DNA of 64,000 bases, taken from positions 107,227 through 171,226 of the forward strand of contig NZ_JAAGWK010000016.1 in NCBI RefSeq assembly GCF_010685995.1, given 5' to 3'. The position numbers and the translations under genes are program-made. The DNA comes from Goekera deserti. GTDB taxonomy: Bacteria; Actinomycetota; Actinomycetes; Mycobacteriales; Geodermatophilaceae. This document shows positions 50,870-62,292 of the stretch, piece by piece; the stretch's first letter is position 1, and the number at the start of each line of letters is the position of its first letter. The notes beneath the pieces were generated by a model. It was not told where the DNA came from and ran no database searches. It worked only from the letters and a program-made list of their open reading frames with translations.

Positions 50870-51502
50870 ATGCGCCTCTACGCCCAGCGACCCGACCGCC
50901 GGGCCCGGCAGCTGGCCGCCGACCTCGGCATGCTCGCCTGGACGGTCTGCTGGGTGCTGATCGCCCGCGCCACCCACCGTGCCGTGCTGGTGCTGGCCTC
51001 CCCGGGCGAGCAGCTGCAGGACCTCGGCGCGTCGATCGAGGACACCATGGGCTCCGCGGCCGGTGCGGCGGAGGACCTGCCGGTCGTGGGCGACGACCTG
51101 GCCGGGCCGCTGGAGACCCTGGGTGGTTCCGGAGCCGCGGTGGCCGGGGCCGGGCAGGGCGTGCAGGACGCCGTGGCGACGCTGGCGACGGTGCTGGCCG
51201 TCGCCCTGGTGGTGCTGCCGGTGGGCTGGCTGCTGCTGCGCTGGCTGCCGTGGCGCTGGCGCTGGGCCCGGGAGGCCACCGCGGCCGCCCGGCTGACGAC
51301 GATCGGCCCGGCCGGTGAGCTGCCGGACCTGGAGCTGCTCGCGGCGCGGGCGATGGCCACCGCGCCGCTGCCCGCCCTCGCCGCCCTGCCGGCCGGCACC
51401 GGCGCCGCCTGGCGGGCCGGCGACCCGGCGGCGGTGCACGCCCTGGCCGGCCTGGAGCTGCGCCGGCTGGGCCTCAGCCCCCCGGCCGGGCCGGTGCGGT
51501 GA
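50870..51502 (+). CDS. Hypothetical membrane protein with two helices
   Basis: 210-residue protein with no recognised family. Membrane helix 1 spans about 18-40 ([20 protein letters not shown]), then an 65-residue Gly/Ala/Asp loop with amphipathic character ([34 protein letters not shown]), then helix 2 about 106-128 ([20 protein letters not shown]) and an Ala-rich cytoplasmic tail of 80 residues. Predicted topology places the loop outside. ATG 50870 lies 236 bp from the divergent ald start. Related sequences occur beside ald or xerD in actinobacteria as far as I recall; function unknown. Confidence 0.7.
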   Translation: MRLYAQRPDRRARQLAADLGMLAWTVCWVLIARATHRAVLVLASPGEQLQDLGASIEDTMGSAAGAAEDLPVVGDDLAGPLETLGGSGAAVAGAGQGVQDAVATLATVLAVALVVLPVGWLLLRWLPWRWRWAREATAAARLTTIGPAGELPDLELLAARAMATAPLPALAALPAGTGAAWRAGDPAAVHALAGLELRRLGLSPPAGPVR

Positions 51503-51524
51503 CGGCGTGGTCCGGTGGGTCGCT

Positions 51525-51541
51525 CGTCGCCCGCGGCGACG
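51525..51541. terminator. Possible bidirectional hairpin
   Basis: CGTCGCC (51525-51531) and GGCGACG (51535-51541) form a perfect 7-bp stem with a 3-base loop in the gap between the convergent membrane-protein and toxin genes. Confidence 0.4.
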
Positions 51542-51556
51542 TGAGGGGTGCCGCGC

Positions 51557-51940
51557 TCACGCCGGCACCACGGTGAGCGGGCAGCCGAGCGCCGGGGCCC
51601 GGCTCAGCCGGGCGTCCGCTGTGACCAGCGCACAGTCCAGGAGCTCGGCCAGCGCCACGTACGTGGCGTCGTAGGCGGTCACGTTCTCCCGCAGTTCCCA
51701 CACCCGGTCCAGCAGGCCGACCCCCGGGTACCTCGTCACGCCCAGTTGCTGCCACACCCGCAGGGCGTCGCTGGCCTGAGCGACCGTCAGTCGCCCGCCC
51801 GCCACGCCACGTCGCAGGCCACTGGCGACCTCGGAGTCGACCAGGTGGGGGGCGTGCAGCTGCTCGACGGCCACCATCCGACGGGCCGGGCCGTCGTTCA
51901 GCAGCGCTGCGAGCGCCGCCGAGGCGTCCAGCACGATCAA
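51557..51940 (-). CDS. PIN-domain toxin, VapC-like ribonuclease
   Basis: 127-residue PIN-domain RNase. Acidic site: D5 in [11 protein letters not shown] in [11 protein letters not shown] (near 38), D in [12 protein letters not shown] (near 90) and D in LVTADARLS (near 108). The start is TTG 51940, which overlaps the antitoxin stop as TTGA; no ATG or GTG fits better. It is the toxin of a second VapBC-type pair, 42 kb from the first. The site of the four acids supports Mg2+-dependent RNA cleavage. Confidence 0.88.
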   Translation of the reverse strand: MIVLDASAALAALLNDGPARRMVAVEQLHAPHLVDSEVASGLRRGVAGGRLTVAQASDALRVWQQLGVTRYPGVGLLDRVWELRENVTAYDATYVALAELLDCALVTADARLSRAPALGCPLTVVPA

Positions 51941-52158
51941 CGCTCGGCGCGCCCGACGTCCAGGTCGTCGACGATGTCGGCAGCGGCCACACCGAGATCG
52001 GGCAGGCTCCCCAGCAGCGCCGGGTGGTCGGCCCGACGGGAGACGGCGGCCAGCTCCCGGACGGCCACCGCGCCCACCGACGTGGCGTCCCGGGCAGCCA
52101 ACCGCTCGAGCCGCTCGACGACCTCGTCCGGGACGTTGCGCAGGTAGAGAGTCCGCAT
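51937..52158 (-). CDS. Ribbon-helix-helix antitoxin, VapB-like
   Basis: 73-residue antitoxin. [24 protein letters not shown] and [15 protein letters not shown] form a ribbon-helix-helix domain; the tail after residue 45 should bind the toxin. The frame is open further upstream but ATG 52158 follows a -10-like TAGCAT (revcomp at 52168-52173) by 8 bases, suggesting leaderless transcription, and a TGCTAGCA palindrome (52168-52175) overlaps that box as an operator candidate. Stop overlaps the toxin TTG. Confidence 0.82.
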   Translation of the reverse strand: MRTLYLRNVPDEVVERLERLAARDATSVGAVAVRELAAVSRRADHPALLGSLPDLGVAAADIVDDLDVGRAER

Positions 52159-52222
52159 GTTGCAGAATGCTAGCAGGATGATGGCAGGCCGTCGCGATCC
52201 TCGCGGGATGCGCCCGGCGGGG

Positions 52223-52636
52223 TCAGCTGGTGGACCAGCCGCACGCCGCGACGGCGGCGGCGCAGACGTCCTCGTCCTGCTGCCCGGTGCCGCCGCTGGC
52301 ACCCAGCGCACCGGCCGGCTCGCCGGCCACGAACACCGGGACCGCGCCGGTCTGCGGGGTGAACCGGCCGTGGGTCATCGCGGTCAGCGCCGAGGCGAAG
52401 CTCGGCATCGGCTCCATCTTCTCCTTCTGCGCGGCGCTCGGGGCGCCGTACGCGGCCGCCGTCCACGCCTTGCCCTGGGCGACGTCGGTGGAGATCCACG
52501 GGGCCCCGTCGGTGCGCAGCAACGCGACCAGGTGGCCGGCGGGGTCGGTCACCGCGAAGGACATCGGGACGCCGAGCGCCGCGCACTCGGCGCGTGCGGC
52601 CTCGATCAGCGAGAGGGCCTGCTCGTGTGTCAGCAC
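52223..52636 (-). CDS. GlcG/HbpS-family protein (heme-binding-like)
   Basis: 137-residue single-domain protein of the GlcG/HbpS family. Landmarks: [40 protein letters not shown], the [14 protein letters not shown] block and the glycine-rich C-terminus [28 protein letters not shown]. Relatives include the Streptomyces heme-binding HbpS and GlcG of glycolate operons; many members have unknown roles. GTG at 52636 is preceded by GAGGG. No signal peptide, so it is probably cytosolic. It lies 47 bp downstream of the Nudix gene and may be co-transcribed. Confidence 0.8.
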   Translation of the reverse strand: MLTHEQALSLIEAARAECAALGVPMSFAVTDPAGHLVALLRTDGAPWISTDVAQGKAWTAAAYGAPSAAQKEKMEPMPSFASALTAMTHGRFTPQTGAVPVFVAGEPAGALGASGGTGQQDEDVCAAAVAACGWSTS

Positions 52637-52683
52637 CCCGCCACCCTCACCCGCCCGGCGCCGCCGGGGCAACCGGACGGCGG

Positions 52684-53267
52684 CTACTCCGCCTCGACCG
52701 GGCGCAGCCGGGGTGAGCCGGCCCGGACCTGGGCGGCGGCGAGCAGGCCGATGACCGCCAGGGCGTTGCGCACCTCGCCGGAGAACACCATCTGCACGGC
52801 GTCGGCCAGCGGCACCCGCTCCAGGGTCATGTCCAGCTCCTCGTGCTCCACCGTGAAGCCGTCCGGGCGGGGCGCGTCGGTGAGCCCCTCGGCCAGGTAG
52901 ACCAGCACCTTCTCGTCGCAGAACCCGGGCGTGCTGTACGGCGTGGCCAGCAGCGACCAGCGCTGCGCCGACAGCAGCGCCTCCTCGGCGAGCTCGCGGC
53001 GCGCCGTCTCCAGCGGCGGCTCGCCGGCGGCGTCCCGGAGGCCGGCGGGCAGCTCCCACAGGTACTGCCCCACCGGGTGCCGGTACTGGCGCAGCAGCAC
53101 CACCCGGTCCTCGTCGTCCAGGGCCACCACACCGACGGCGCCGGGGTGCCGGACCACCTCGCGCACGCTGTCCCCGCCGCCGGGCATGGCCACGGTGTCC
53201 CGGCGCAGCGAGATCACCCGGCCGCTGTACAGCTCCTCGGAGGCGAGCACCTCGTAGGAGTGCGGCA

Positions 53268-53268
<1 letters not shown>
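52684..53268 (-). CDS. Nudix hydrolase, ADP-ribose pyrophosphatase-like
   Basis: 194-residue Nudix hydrolase. The catalytic box reads AGEPPLETARRELAEEALL (near residues 79-97), with the metal-binding E-x7-R-E-x2-E-E intact but the usual later Gly replaced by Ala. The upstream LLRQYRHPVGQYLWELPAG and downstream TPYSTPGFCDEKVLVYLA segments are typical of ADP-ribose or NDP-sugar pyrophosphatases. ATG at 53268 shares one base with the pyrG stop (TGATG). It matches Rv1700 in position. Confidence 0.92.
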
Positions 53269-55049
<1,781 letters not shown>

Positions 55050-55077
55050 TCACGCTAACAGCCCGCCGGAGCACCGG

Positions 55078-57585
55078 TCAGGCGGCAGCCGAGGGGGCGT
55101 GCGCCGGGCGCTGGCCGTCCGCGGGCTCCGCCGGTCCCGGGGCCACCGGTGGCGCGGCGGCCAGCCACACCAGCAGCGGCAGCAGCAGCGTGGCCGCCGT
55201 CGCCGGCAGCGCGACCCCCGAGTCGTTCACCGCTGCCCCGATGACCAGCGTGAACGCCACCGCGAGCAGACCGGTGCGCAGCACGGCGAGGTCGGCCGGC
55301 GGCAGGCCGCCGGGGGCGTGCCCGGGACGGCTGCGCAGCAGCCCGCCGGGGCCGCCGCGCAGCGACCCGGGCCGGTACAGCAGCCACACGGCCGTGACCA
55401 GGCACACCGGCAGCATCCAGGCCAGCGCGCTGCCCAGCAGGATGTCGACGTTGGCCTGCGCCTTGCGGCTGACCACCGTCCACGCCCGGCCCTCGATCAG
55501 CTGGTCGACGAAGCGGCCGATCGCGGTGCGGGACTCGGCCGGGCGCAGCCAGTCCAGCAGCGCGACGACGGAGACCCCGAGCACGCCGACGCCGGCGACG
55601 AGCACCAGCCGGGCGACGGTGACCCGGACGTGCCCGAGCAGCATGGCCAGCAGCACGAAGCCGGGCAGCCCGGACAGCACGCCGCCGAAGTCCCGGCCCC
55701 AGAACGGCGCCCCGACGACGGCGACGACGGCCAGGCCCAGCACCGCCACCGTGCCGATCACCCACCGGTCGGCCGCGGCCGTGCGGCTCCCGGCCCGGCG
55801 GCCCAGCGCGGTGGCGACCGCGGCGGTGAGCAGCAGTCCGCTGACCGACAGCAGGCCCGAGCTGAGGTTGCCGAAGCCGACGAACCGCCCGGCGACGATG
55901 GCGTCGTAGCCCAGCAGCCCGTCCAGTTCCAGGTGCGAGCCGGTCAGCGCGTCGCCCAGCAGGGTGCCCAGGGTGACCGCCAGCACGGCGACCGGCGGCC
56001 CGAGCCGGCGACGTCGCCACGGCCCGCGCGCCGCAACGACGGCCAGCAGCACCGTGACCGCCAGCACCGCCCCGACGAGCGCGAGCCGAGGTGACCCGGA
56101 CCGTTCCCAGGGCAGCGCGTTGGCCAGGTAGGTGGCGATCGGCAGGCTCGCGGCCAGCAGGCAGGCCGGCCGCAGCCAGCGCCGGGCCCGGCTGCCGGCC
56201 GCGACACCTGGTCGCCCGGAGAACCCGCCGAGGACCAGGGACCCGGCCAGCACGAGCAGGGCGGCGACGGCGACCAGCGACCAGAAGAAGCCGCCGACGG
56301 TGCTGTGGTGCACCATCGCGGCGGTGTTGGCGAGGTCGAGCTGCCGCACCGCGGTGGCCAGGTCCGGGCGCGCGCCGGCGGTGCGCACCGGCTGCCCGTT
56401 CATCGAGGCCGGGGCGGTCTCCCCCAGGGCGCGCAGCACGGTGGGCGCGGTGTCGATCAGCTGCACGAACGGCGCCCGGCCGGTACTGGCCGAGGTGAGC
56501 CAGCCGGTGCCGAAGCCGGGCCCGGAGACCATCGACACGTGCAGCTGCGCCTCGTCGCCGTCGACCTCGGACACGCCCTGCACCAGCAGCAGCGTCGAGC
56601 CGGGCAGCTGGGCCAGCGCGGCGCGCACCAGCCCCACGGCGGCGTCCACCCGGGCCACCGCCGCGGCCCGGACGGCGGGGTCCACGGCGGCCGGGTCCCC
56701 TGCCGCCGGGTCCCCTGCCGCCGGGTCCCCTGCCGCCGGGGCGTCGGGTGCGGCGCCCGCGTCGACCAGCGCGTCGAGGGACACCAGCACCAGCGGGCAC
56801 CCGGCGTCGAGCTGGTCGGCCACACCGGCCGGGTCGGTGGCCGGCTCGTCGGTGACGGTCAGCCCGGCCCCGCGCGCGGCGACGGCGACCGACGCCGAGC
56901 GCCCGACGACCGTCGCGCAGCCCACCGTCTCCCCGAGGGCGCCGGGCTCGGCCCCGAAGCGGCGGGTGCCCGCGTCGGCGGCGATCCGCGCGACGGTGCC
57001 GGCCGGGTCGGCCAGCCCCACCCGCGCCGTCTGCTCCTGCTGGCCGCACGGGCCCAGCCCGGTGGCGCCGTCCCCGGTGTCGTCGGCGCTGTCGTCCTCG
57101 GTGGGGTCGTCCCCGGTGGGGTCGCCGTCGCCCACGGTGTCGTCGGGCAGCGGGGCGGAGGGCTGCGGGTCCAGCAGCAGCGGTTCCTCGCTGGGGTACC
57201 GGGCCCGGTTGCCGGCCCCGGCGCTGGCCCAGCCGTCGAGCAGGCAGGTGGTGGAGCGGGCCGAGCGCACCGACAGCGCACCGATCGAGGACTCCCCCGC
57301 CAGCGACCACAGCTGCGGGGTCGCCACGGCGTCCACGTCGGACCAGCGCAACCCCGGGACGCCGACCAGCACCACCCGGTCGGCCGCGTAGCCGTCGGTG
57401 GCCTGACCGTCGGTGTCGTCGCCGGCAGGCTGGTCGGCGGCCAGCACGGCGCTGCCCGACGGTGCCGGGGCGGCGGCCGCGGGGCCGGGCAGCAGCAGGC
57501 CGAGGCCGAGCACCCCCAGCAGCGCCGTGGCGAGCCGCGCACGCGTCCGAGCGGGGGGCCGGGAACGGGTCCGGGCGGTGGTCAC
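55078..57585 (-). CDS. Large membrane protein with phosphatase-like ectodomain
   Basis: 835-residue membrane protein without a named family. A signal-like N-terminus (about 18-38) leads to an external domain (about 40-410) beginning DRVVLVGVPGLRWSDVDAVA, which resembles the metal-site start of alkaline phosphatase/phosphodiesterase domains but lacks a clear catalytic Thr or Ser and His set. About ten to eleven membrane helices follow (about 418-820). An acidic spacer and a GDPAAGDPAA repeat lie in the ectodomain. GTG at 57585 overlaps the glycosyltransferase stop. It lies between the glycosyltransferase and pyrG in the envelope island. Confidence 0.7.
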   Translation of the reverse strand: MTTARTRSRPPARTRARLATALLGVLGLGLLLPGPAAAAPAPSGSAVLAADQPAGDDTDGQATDGYAADRVVLVGVPGLRWSDVDAVATPQLWSLAGESSIGALSVRSARSTTCLLDGWASAGAGNRARYPSEEPLLLDPQPSAPLPDDTVGDGDPTGDDPTEDDSADDTGDGATGLGPCGQQEQTARVGLADPAGTVARIAADAGTRRFGAEPGALGETVGCATVVGRSASVAVAARGAGLTVTDEPATDPAGVADQLDAGCPLVLVSLDALVDAGAAPDAPAAGDPAAGDPAAGDPAAVDPAVRAAAVARVDAAVGLVRAALAQLPGSTLLLVQGVSEVDGDEAQLHVSMVSGPGFGTGWLTSASTGRAPFVQLIDTAPTVLRALGETAPASMNGQPVRTAGARPDLATAVRQLDLANTAAMVHHSTVGGFFWSLVAVAALLVLAGSLVLGGFSGRPGVAAGSRARRWLRPACLLAASLPIATYLANALPWERSGSPRLALVGAVLAVTVLLAVVAARGPWRRRRLGPPVAVLAVTLGTLLGDALTGSHLELDGLLGYDAIVAGRFVGFGNLSSGLLSVSGLLLTAAVATALGRRAGSRTAAADRWVIGTVAVLGLAVVAVVGAPFWGRDFGGVLSGLPGFVLLAMLLGHVRVTVARLVLVAGVGVLGVSVVALLDWLRPAESRTAIGRFVDQLIEGRAWTVVSRKAQANVDILLGSALAWMLPVCLVTAVWLLYRPGSLRGGPGGLLRSRPGHAPGGLPPADLAVLRTGLLAVAFTLVIGAAVNDSGVALPATAATLLLPLLVWLAAAPPVAPGPAEPADGQRPAHAPSAAA

Positions 57586-58748
57586 GGCTGCGGCCGGTCC
57601 GCCGGCGGCCCGAGCAGCTCCCGGTAGACGGCCACCAGCTGGCGGGCGGTGGCCGCCTCGTCCGGCCAGCGGGCTGCCTGCGCCCGGCCCCGCCGGGACA
57701 GCTCCGCCGAGCGCCCGGGGTCGCCGAGCACGGCGGTGACCTCCCGGGCCAGCGCGTCGGCGTCACCGGGTGGCACCAGCACCGCCGCGTCGCCGACCAG
57801 CTCCGGCAGCCCGCCGACCCGGGTGGCCACCAGCGGCACACCGCTGCGCAGGGCCTCCTGGGCGGTCAGCGAGCGGGCCTCCCAGGTCGAGGGCAGCGCC
57901 ACGACGTCGGCGGCGCTGAGCAGGTCCGCGACGTCGCTGCGCCGGCCCAGCAGCCGCACCGGGAGGCCCTCGGTGTCGATCCGCTGCTGCAGGTGCTGCT
58001 GCAGCGGCCCGTCCCCGGCGACCACGACCAGCGGGTCGACCGGGCCGCGCGCCCACCGGGCGGCGGCGTCGAGCAGCACGTCGTAGCCCTTCTGCGGGTG
58101 CAGCCGGCCCACCGCGAGCACCAGCGGGCGCAGCGCGTCGTCCAGGCCGAGCGCGGCGCGCACCTCGGGCCGGGGGCGCAGCGGCGGTGGCAGCGGCGGC
58201 GCCGACACCGGGGCCACCCGCACGTCCCGGCCACCGAGGGCCAGGGCGTTGTCGGCCAGGTCGGCCGACGCGGCGAGCACCATGTCCGCGCGCCGGACGG
58301 TGGCCCGCTCGGCGGCCTGGAGCACCGTGTGCCGCAGCCCGCCGCCCTCGGGCAGGGCGTTGTGCAGGCTGAGCACGAGTGGGCGGCGTGCACCCCCGCG
58401 GTCGGCAGCCAGGGCGGCGGCCGCCACCAGCCCGGCGCGCAGCCCGTGGGCGTGCACCAGGTCGGCGCCGGTGGTGGCCCGGCGCAGCGCGAGCACGGCC
58501 CGGCCGTCGGCCACCGGGTCCAGGCCGGCCGAGATGCCGACGGCCCGGAAGTCGGCACCGGCGGTGGTGAAGTCGAACAGGGCCTGCGTCTCGCGCGGCC
58601 CGCAGACCCGCAGCGCGGCGCCGGCCGCGCCGAGCGCCGGCAGCACCGAGCGCACGTGGGTGCCGACCCCGCCGGTGCTGGTGGCCAGCACCTCGGCCAC
58701 CCGCCGGCCCTCCAGGACACGGGTGGTGGAGCGGGAGCGCTCAGTCAC
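57582..58748 (-). CDS. Glycosyltransferase, family GT4-like
   Basis: 388-residue GT-B glycosyltransferase. N-terminal TSTGGVGTHVRSVLPAL (donor/acceptor domain), DLVHAHGLRAGLVAAAAL; C-terminal LAVGRLHPQKGYDVLLDAA near 222 and the nucleotide-sugar binding block PSTWEARSLTAQEALRSGVP near 297 with the conserved E-x7-E. It would act at the inner face of the membrane on a lipid or cell-wall precursor. GTG at 58748 has GGAGGTG upstream and overlaps the MurJ 3' end by 8 bp. The donor and acceptor are unknown. Confidence 0.9.
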   Translation of the reverse strand: MTERSRSTTRVLEGRRVAEVLATSTGGVGTHVRSVLPALGAAGAALRVCGPRETQALFDFTTAGADFRAVGISAGLDPVADGRAVLALRRATTGADLVHAHGLRAGLVAAAALAADRGGARRPLVLSLHNALPEGGGLRHTVLQAAERATVRRADMVLAASADLADNALALGGRDVRVAPVSAPPLPPPLRPRPEVRAALGLDDALRPLVLAVGRLHPQKGYDVLLDAAARWARGPVDPLVVVAGDGPLQQHLQQRIDTEGLPVRLLGRRSDVADLLSAADVVALPSTWEARSLTAQEALRSGVPLVATRVGGLPELVGDAAVLVPPGDADALAREVTAVLGDPGRSAELSRRGRAQAARWPDEAATARQLVAVYRELLGPPADRPQP

Positions 58749-60465
58749 CGATCACCTCCTGCTGGGGTGCCTGCGACCGCCCTGCGGTGGCCGGACCGGA
58801 GGCGAGGCGCAGCGCGCGGGTCGCCTGCACCACCTGCCTGGGTGCGGTGACCATCATGACGCCCGCCGCGACCAGCAGCGCCACCACGCCGCCGGCCACG
58901 CCGGTGCCGACCGCGGTGGGCACCCCGCCGTCCGGCACCGGGTCCGCACCCAGCCACCGGACCACCAGCAGGCCGGCGGCGCCGGCGAGCACCGCGGCCA
59001 GCAGGGCCGCGGCGGCCGGGCGCCCGGTGCCGGCCAGCGTGCCGGGACCGGCCGCCCGGCGCACCGCCAGCAGCAGCCCCACACCGGCCACGGTCACCCC
59101 GGTGCTGTGCCCGAGGGCGAGCGCGAGGCCCCGGTCGGCGGCCGGCAGCACGGCGGCGAGCAGCACGTCCACCGCCACGGCCACCAGCCAGCCCCCGACG
59201 ACGCACACCGTCGGGGCCCGCCACAGGCCACGGGCGTACAGCGCCCGGGTGAGCAGGGCGACCAGCGCGTAGCCGACCAGGCCGGGGGCGAACCCGACGA
59301 CGGTGCGCTGCAGCGCCACGGCCTGGTCGGCGTACTCCCCGGAGGCCAGGAACACCGCCGACACCGGACCCGAGACGACCACCAGCCCCGCGGCGGCCAC
59401 CGCCGAGGCCGCCAGCACGAGCACGGCGACCGGGGCGAGCCCCCGCCGGTAGCCCGCCTCGTCGCCGACGGCGGCCCGCTCGGCCAGCCCGGGGTAGGCC
59501 GAGGTGGCCAGCGGCACCGCGAGCGCGGCCCAGGGCAGCAGGAACAGGGTCATGCCGGCGAAGTACACCGTCTGGGTGCCGTCCGGGCCGCCGCTGGCCA
59601 GCCGGATCGCGGTCACCGCCACCAGCTGCTGCCCGGCGAGGGTGAGCACGCCGGCCACCGCCAGCCGGGCCACCCGGGGCGCGACGCCGACCGGGAAGCG
59701 CAGCGAGAGCCGCAGTCCGAGCCGCAGCCGCAGCAGCGGCGGCAGCAGGCAGCCGGCCAGCGCCACCGCCCCCAGGGTGGTGCCGATGCCGAGCACCAGC
59801 TCGGCGTCCCGTCCCAGCCCCTGCACCGTCGGGGAGCCGTCCAGCGCCGCGAAGGTCAGGTAGGCCCCGGCCACGACCACGCTGGACAGCAGCGGGGCCA
59901 GGGCGGGGCCGGCGAACCGGCGGTGCGCCTGCAGCACGCCGGTGCCGACCACCGACAGGCCGTAGAGCACCACCTGCGGGGCGAACAGCTGCAGCAGCCG
60001 GGCCGCCAGGTCGATCTCCGCCGGGTCGCTGTCAGCGAGCAGCGCCTCGGCCAGCGGGTGCGCCAGCAGCACCAGCACCACGGCCAGCGGGGTGAGCACG
60101 AGCAGCGTCCAGCCGAGCAGCGCCGAGGCGGTGCGCCGCACCGCCTCGGCGTCCCCGGCGGCGATCCCGGCGGCTAGCATCGGGACGACGAGGCTGGCCA
60201 GCGCCCCACCGGCGACCACCTCGAACACGATGTTGGGCACGTTGTTCGCCGCGGTGTAGGTGTCCGCGGTGTCGCCGGCGCCGACGGTGTTGGTGAACAC
60301 CAGCGTGCGGCCGAAGCCGGCCACCCGGGACACCACGGTGAGCACGGCGATCAGCGCGGCCGCGCCGGCCACCCCGGACGCCCACTGGCGGCGGGTCACC
60401 GTCGGCCCCGAGCTGCCGTGCCCCGCCCCGTGCCCCGCCCCGCGCCCCCGCGCTGCGGGCTCCAC
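58741..60465 (-). CDS. murJ: MurJ/MviN-type lipid flippase
   Basis: About 574 residues with 14 or more membrane helices, the MOP-superfamily flippase that moves lipid II or a related undecaprenyl-linked precursor across the membrane. Motifs: LTVVSRVAGFGRTLVFTNTV (near 42), NNVPNIVFEVVAGGALASLV and a C-terminal cytoplasmic tail. Start is uncertain: GTG 60465 is used because a longer frame to 60555 overlaps the preceding gene by 77 bp; no strong ribosome binding site supports any choice. Clustered with a MraY-like enzyme and a glycosyltransferase. Confidence 0.88.
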   Translation of the reverse strand: MEPAARGRGAGHGAGHGSSGPTVTRRQWASGVAGAAALIAVLTVVSRVAGFGRTLVFTNTVGAGDTADTYTAANNVPNIVFEVVAGGALASLVVPMLAAGIAAGDAEAVRRTASALLGWTLLVLTPLAVVLVLLAHPLAEALLADSDPAEIDLAARLLQLFAPQVVLYGLSVVGTGVLQAHRRFAGPALAPLLSSVVVAGAYLTFAALDGSPTVQGLGRDAELVLGIGTTLGAVALAGCLLPPLLRLRLGLRLSLRFPVGVAPRVARLAVAGVLTLAGQQLVAVTAIRLASGGPDGTQTVYFAGMTLFLLPWAALAVPLATSAYPGLAERAAVGDEAGYRRGLAPVAVLVLAASAVAAAGLVVVSGPVSAVFLASGEYADQAVALQRTVVGFAPGLVGYALVALLTRALYARGLWRAPTVCVVGGWLVAVAVDVLLAAVLPAADRGLALALGHSTGVTVAGVGLLLAVRRAAGPGTLAGTGRPAAAALLAAVLAGAAGLLVVRWLGADPVPDGGVPTAVGTGVAGGVVALLVAAGVMMVTAPRQVVQATRALRLASGPATAGRSQAPQQEVIGD

Positions 60466-60478
60466 TGGTGGTGCGGGG

Positions 60479-61351
60479 TCACGCCCGGCGGCGACCGAGC
60501 CGGTCGACCTCCCGCAGCCCGGGTGTCGCCTCGATGACCCGGGTGAAGCTGACACGCTCGCTGGCCAGGGTCAGCCCGGTGATCCCGGCGAGCAGTGCCC
60601 ACCGCCGGCCGCGTCCGGACTCGGGCCCGACGGCCAGCCGCAACCCCAGCAGTGCGCCCGCGGCGTTCGCACCGCAGTCGCCGAGCATTAGCCGCTCGCC
60701 CAGGTCGTCGGGCAGCACGCCGAGGGCGGCGCCCAGCGGGCCGGCGACCAGCCCCCCGGCCGGGCCGCCGAGCGTGGCCGCGGCAGCGAGCACGGTGGTC
60801 TTCGCGGCGCGGCCGGGCCGCAGGTCGAGCAGGTTCACCAGGTTGGCTGTGCCGGCGACCAACCCGGTGGTGAGCACCGCGTCCCCGAGTGCGACCGTCA
60901 GCGGCGCCCGGGGGTCCCGGGTGAGCAGCGCGGCCACCGCGGCGGCGGCGCCGATGCCGGCCACCTTCACCGCACCGGCCGACACCCGCCCGGCCCGCAG
61001 CGCGCGCAGGTGCCCGGCCAGGCCCTTGTCCCGGGCCTGCTCGGGCCGGGCGCCCACCACGTCGTCGTAGCCGCCGACCAGCCCGGCCACCGTGCCGACG
61101 ACGGCGGCGGCCAGCCGGGTCCCCGCGGGTGCCCCGGCGACCGCGGTGCCGGTGGCCGCGGCGGCCAGCACCGGCCCGCCGAGCAGGGTCAGCGCCCGGC
61201 CGGCGTAGTTGGTCCGCTGCCAGCGGCCACCGGCCGGCTCCCCGGCGAGGCGGTACGCGACGGCCAGCCCCGCCCGGGAGGCCGCCGTCCCGGCGAGCAG
61301 CAGGGCCACCCGGACGCCGGGCCCCGGCGGTGTGGCGGGGATCCCGGTCAC
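60479..61351 (-). CDS. MraY/WecA-like undecaprenyl-phosphate transferase (GT4-phospho-sugar family)
   Basis: 290-residue integral membrane transferase with about nine helices. Hallmarks: LVGGYDDVVGARPEQARDKG (the D-D motif with metal aspartates, near 92), GTANLVNLLDLRPGRAAKT (near 168) and LMLGDCGANAAGALLGL (near 222). It probably transfers a phospho-sugar from a UDP-sugar to a polyprenyl phosphate. It is divergent from canonical MraY, so another glycan is likely. GTG at 61351 overlaps the steB stop (GTGA). Confidence 0.82.
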   Translation of the reverse strand: MTGIPATPPGPGVRVALLLAGTAASRAGLAVAYRLAGEPAGGRWQRTNYAGRALTLLGGPVLAAAATGTAVAGAPAGTRLAAAVVGTVAGLVGGYDDVVGARPEQARDKGLAGHLRALRAGRVSAGAVKVAGIGAAAAVAALLTRDPRAPLTVALGDAVLTTGLVAGTANLVNLLDLRPGRAAKTTVLAAAATLGGPAGGLVAGPLGAALGVLPDDLGERLMLGDCGANAAGALLGLRLAVGPESGRGRRWALLAGITGLTLASERVSFTRVIEATPGLREVDRLGRRRA

Positions 61352-62292
61352 TGCTGGACCGGCGGAGCAGGCTCGGTGTCCTCCCCGGTGCCGTAGGCCC
61401 CCGAGAGCGCCCGGGCCTCGGCGGGCAGCGCCAGCACCGTGCTGATCCGGCCGGCGGCGGTGTCCACGTTGTCCACCGTGGACACCGCGGCCGACACCGT
61501 GGCATCGGCGCGCACCGCGGCCACCAGACCGCCGGTGGCCGACGCCGCGTCCCCGGCGACGACGACGCCCGAGCCCTCGGTGTCCAGGGCGGTGACCAGC
61601 TGCAGCAGCGCGGTCGCGTCGGCGTCCCCCCCGACGCCCAGCGGCCCGGTGCCCAGCACCACGGCGAAGTCGGCACGCTCGGTGGGGGCGGTGTCGTAGC
61701 TGAGCACGTCCAGCCCGGCCAGTGCGGACAGCACCGAGGCCAGCTCGCCGCTGGTCTGCGCCGCCGGTGGCTGCCCGCTCTCGGCCGGCGGCGTCATGAG
61801 CACCTGGGCCAGGACCCCGGCCACCAGCTCCCCGGTGTCGCTGCTCGGCGTCGGCTGCACACCGGTGGGCACACCGGGACCGTTGACGTAGCTCTCCAGG
61901 CTGGGGGCGACGGTCGGGTCGCTGTAGGCCTCGGTGATCGACACCGTGCCGGTCACCGTGGCACCGGCGCTGCCCAGCAGGGAGCTGACCTCGTCCACGA
62001 CCTCGGTGGCGACGTCGTCGGCCAGCACCAGCAGCACCGAGCGCCCGGTCAGCGTGTCCCCGACCAGGGAGGGGGCCACGGCCTCCTCGAAGGCGCCGAC
62101 GTCGTCCAGCCGGGCCTGCAGGCCCTGGTTGGTGTCCTCCAGCGTGCGCTTGTCCTCCTGCAGCCCGCTGACCTGGCTCTCCAGGTTGTCCACCAGCCGG
62201 CCGTTGAGCGCGGTGGTGCCGATCACGATCCCCAGGGCGATCGCCAGGAACACGGCGATCAGGGAGACCAGGTGGTACCGGAAGTCGATCAC
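61348..62292 (-). CDS. steB: SteB/MctB-like copper-transport or division protein
   Basis: 314-residue membrane-anchored protein. It begins VIDFRYHLVSLIAVFLAIALG, which is the N-terminal helix of the Rv1698/SteB family, then a coiled coil (LVDNLESQVSGLQEDKRTLE) and an external alpha/beta domain. Mycobacterial MctB limits copper in the periplasm; corynebacterial SteB acts with SteA in cell separation. GTG at 62292 overlaps the steA stop (GTGA), which decides the start. The coupling to steA favours the division role. Confidence 0.85.
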   Translation of the reverse strand: MIDFRYHLVSLIAVFLAIALGIVIGTTALNGRLVDNLESQVSGLQEDKRTLEDTNQGLQARLDDVGAFEEAVAPSLVGDTLTGRSVLLVLADDVATEVVDEVSSLLGSAGATVTGTVSITEAYSDPTVAPSLESYVNGPGVPTGVQPTPSSDTGELVAGVLAQVLMTPPAESGQPPAAQTSGELASVLSALAGLDVLSYDTAPTERADFAVVLGTGPLGVGGDADATALLQLVTALDTEGSGVVVAGDAASATGGLVAAVRADATVSAAVSTVDNVDTAAGRISTVLALPAEARALSGAYGTGEDTEPAPPVQQ

